Positions 44,281-44,325 of a stretch of 44,325 nt of DNA are shown here, piece by piece (positions within the stretch are counted from its first letter, which is position 1; every line of letters begins with the position of its first letter). A model generated the notes under the pieces. It did not search any database. It saw only the letters and a list, made by a program, of their open reading frames with translations, and was not told where the DNA came from. Made by a program: the position numbers and the translations under genes. Origin of the DNA: an uncultured Myxococcales bacterium (GTDB lineage Bacteria > Myxococcota_A > UBA9042 > DTJE01); the NCBI GenBank assembly GCA_937975765.1, contig CALJUR010000139.1, positions 1 through 44,325 of the forward strand, given 5' to 3'.

Positions 44281-44325
44281 AGATCGGAAGAGCACACGTC
44301 TGAACTCCAGTCACCGAATACGATC
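44281..44325. other. Illumina TruSeq adapter and index (sequencing artefact)
   Basis: Starts with AGATCGGAAGAGCACACGTC and continues to the end of the standard TruSeq read-1 adapter at 44314. An 8-base index CGAATACG (44315-44322) and ATC, the first bases of the next adapter part, follow. Not genomic DNA. Confidence 0.97.

Noticed and set aside
43721..44314. Complete gene starting with MTGVQTCALPI
   Set aside because: The first 11 codons are adapter sequence; the gene is truncated at 44280.

Overview
This is a 44.3 kb high-GC contig of about 27 tightly packed protein genes. There are no rRNA or tRNA genes, no CRISPR array and no intact transposase. The very long open frames antisense to most genes are a composition effect. 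The content points to a Myxococcota-like (deltaproteobacterial) predatory or surface-active bacterium, probably from a metagenome assembly. The reasons are the many lipoproteins with Asp/Glu-rich linkers, the CxDGxxCTxDxC cysteine repeats, two IgGFc-binding-domain lipoproteins, a MYXO-CTERM-like C-terminus, and Ser/Thr-poor high-GC coding. This taxonomic call is inference; no marker gene proves it. The last 45 bases (44281-44325) are not genomic: they are an Illumina TruSeq read-through adapter with its index.

Layout. 51-3455 (-): a multi-PAS/GAF hybrid histidine kinase. 3575-10491 (+): a run of five genes (GH57/38-like lipoprotein, inositol-monophosphatase-family enzyme, flavodiiron protein, HEFGHH surface metallopeptidase, MFS exporter). 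23840-10517 (-): an RlmN/Cfr-like radical SAM enzyme, then a set of exported lipoproteins: GH31 glycosidase, two tandem IgGFc-binding-domain paralogues, a cysteine-repeat protein with a sulfatase-modifying-factor-like domain, and a von Willebrand A lipoprotein. 23953-24858 (+): EamA transporter. 29055-24889 (-): a 1388-residue mosaic surface protein (lamin-tail domain, cysteine repeats, P-domain). 30599-29140 (-): a monooxygenase-fold small protein coupled to an iron-type alcohol dehydrogenase. 30741-31484 (+): a GT2 glycosyltransferase. 32255-31515 (-): an MBL-fold hydrolase.

32335-37205 holds the most interesting locus. A class III adenylate cyclase and two small cyclic-nucleotide-binding-domain (CNB) proteins are linked by ATGA overlaps on the minus strand. 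They converge on, and overlap by 47 bp, a plus-strand gene fusing a CNB domain and a partial GspE-N/MshEN-type domain to a PilT-type retraction ATPase. I infer a self-contained cAMP circuit that gates type IV pilus retraction: cyclase, two effectors and a motor carrying its own cNMP sensor.

37340-42795 (+): sucA, sucB and lpd of the 2-oxoglutarate dehydrogenase complex. 43501-42821 (-): a six-helix membrane protein. 43584-43707: an AT-richer inverted-repeat element resembling REP/RAYT-type repeats. 44280-43721 (-): a gene truncated at the contig end. No stretch without a gene exceeds about 220 bases.
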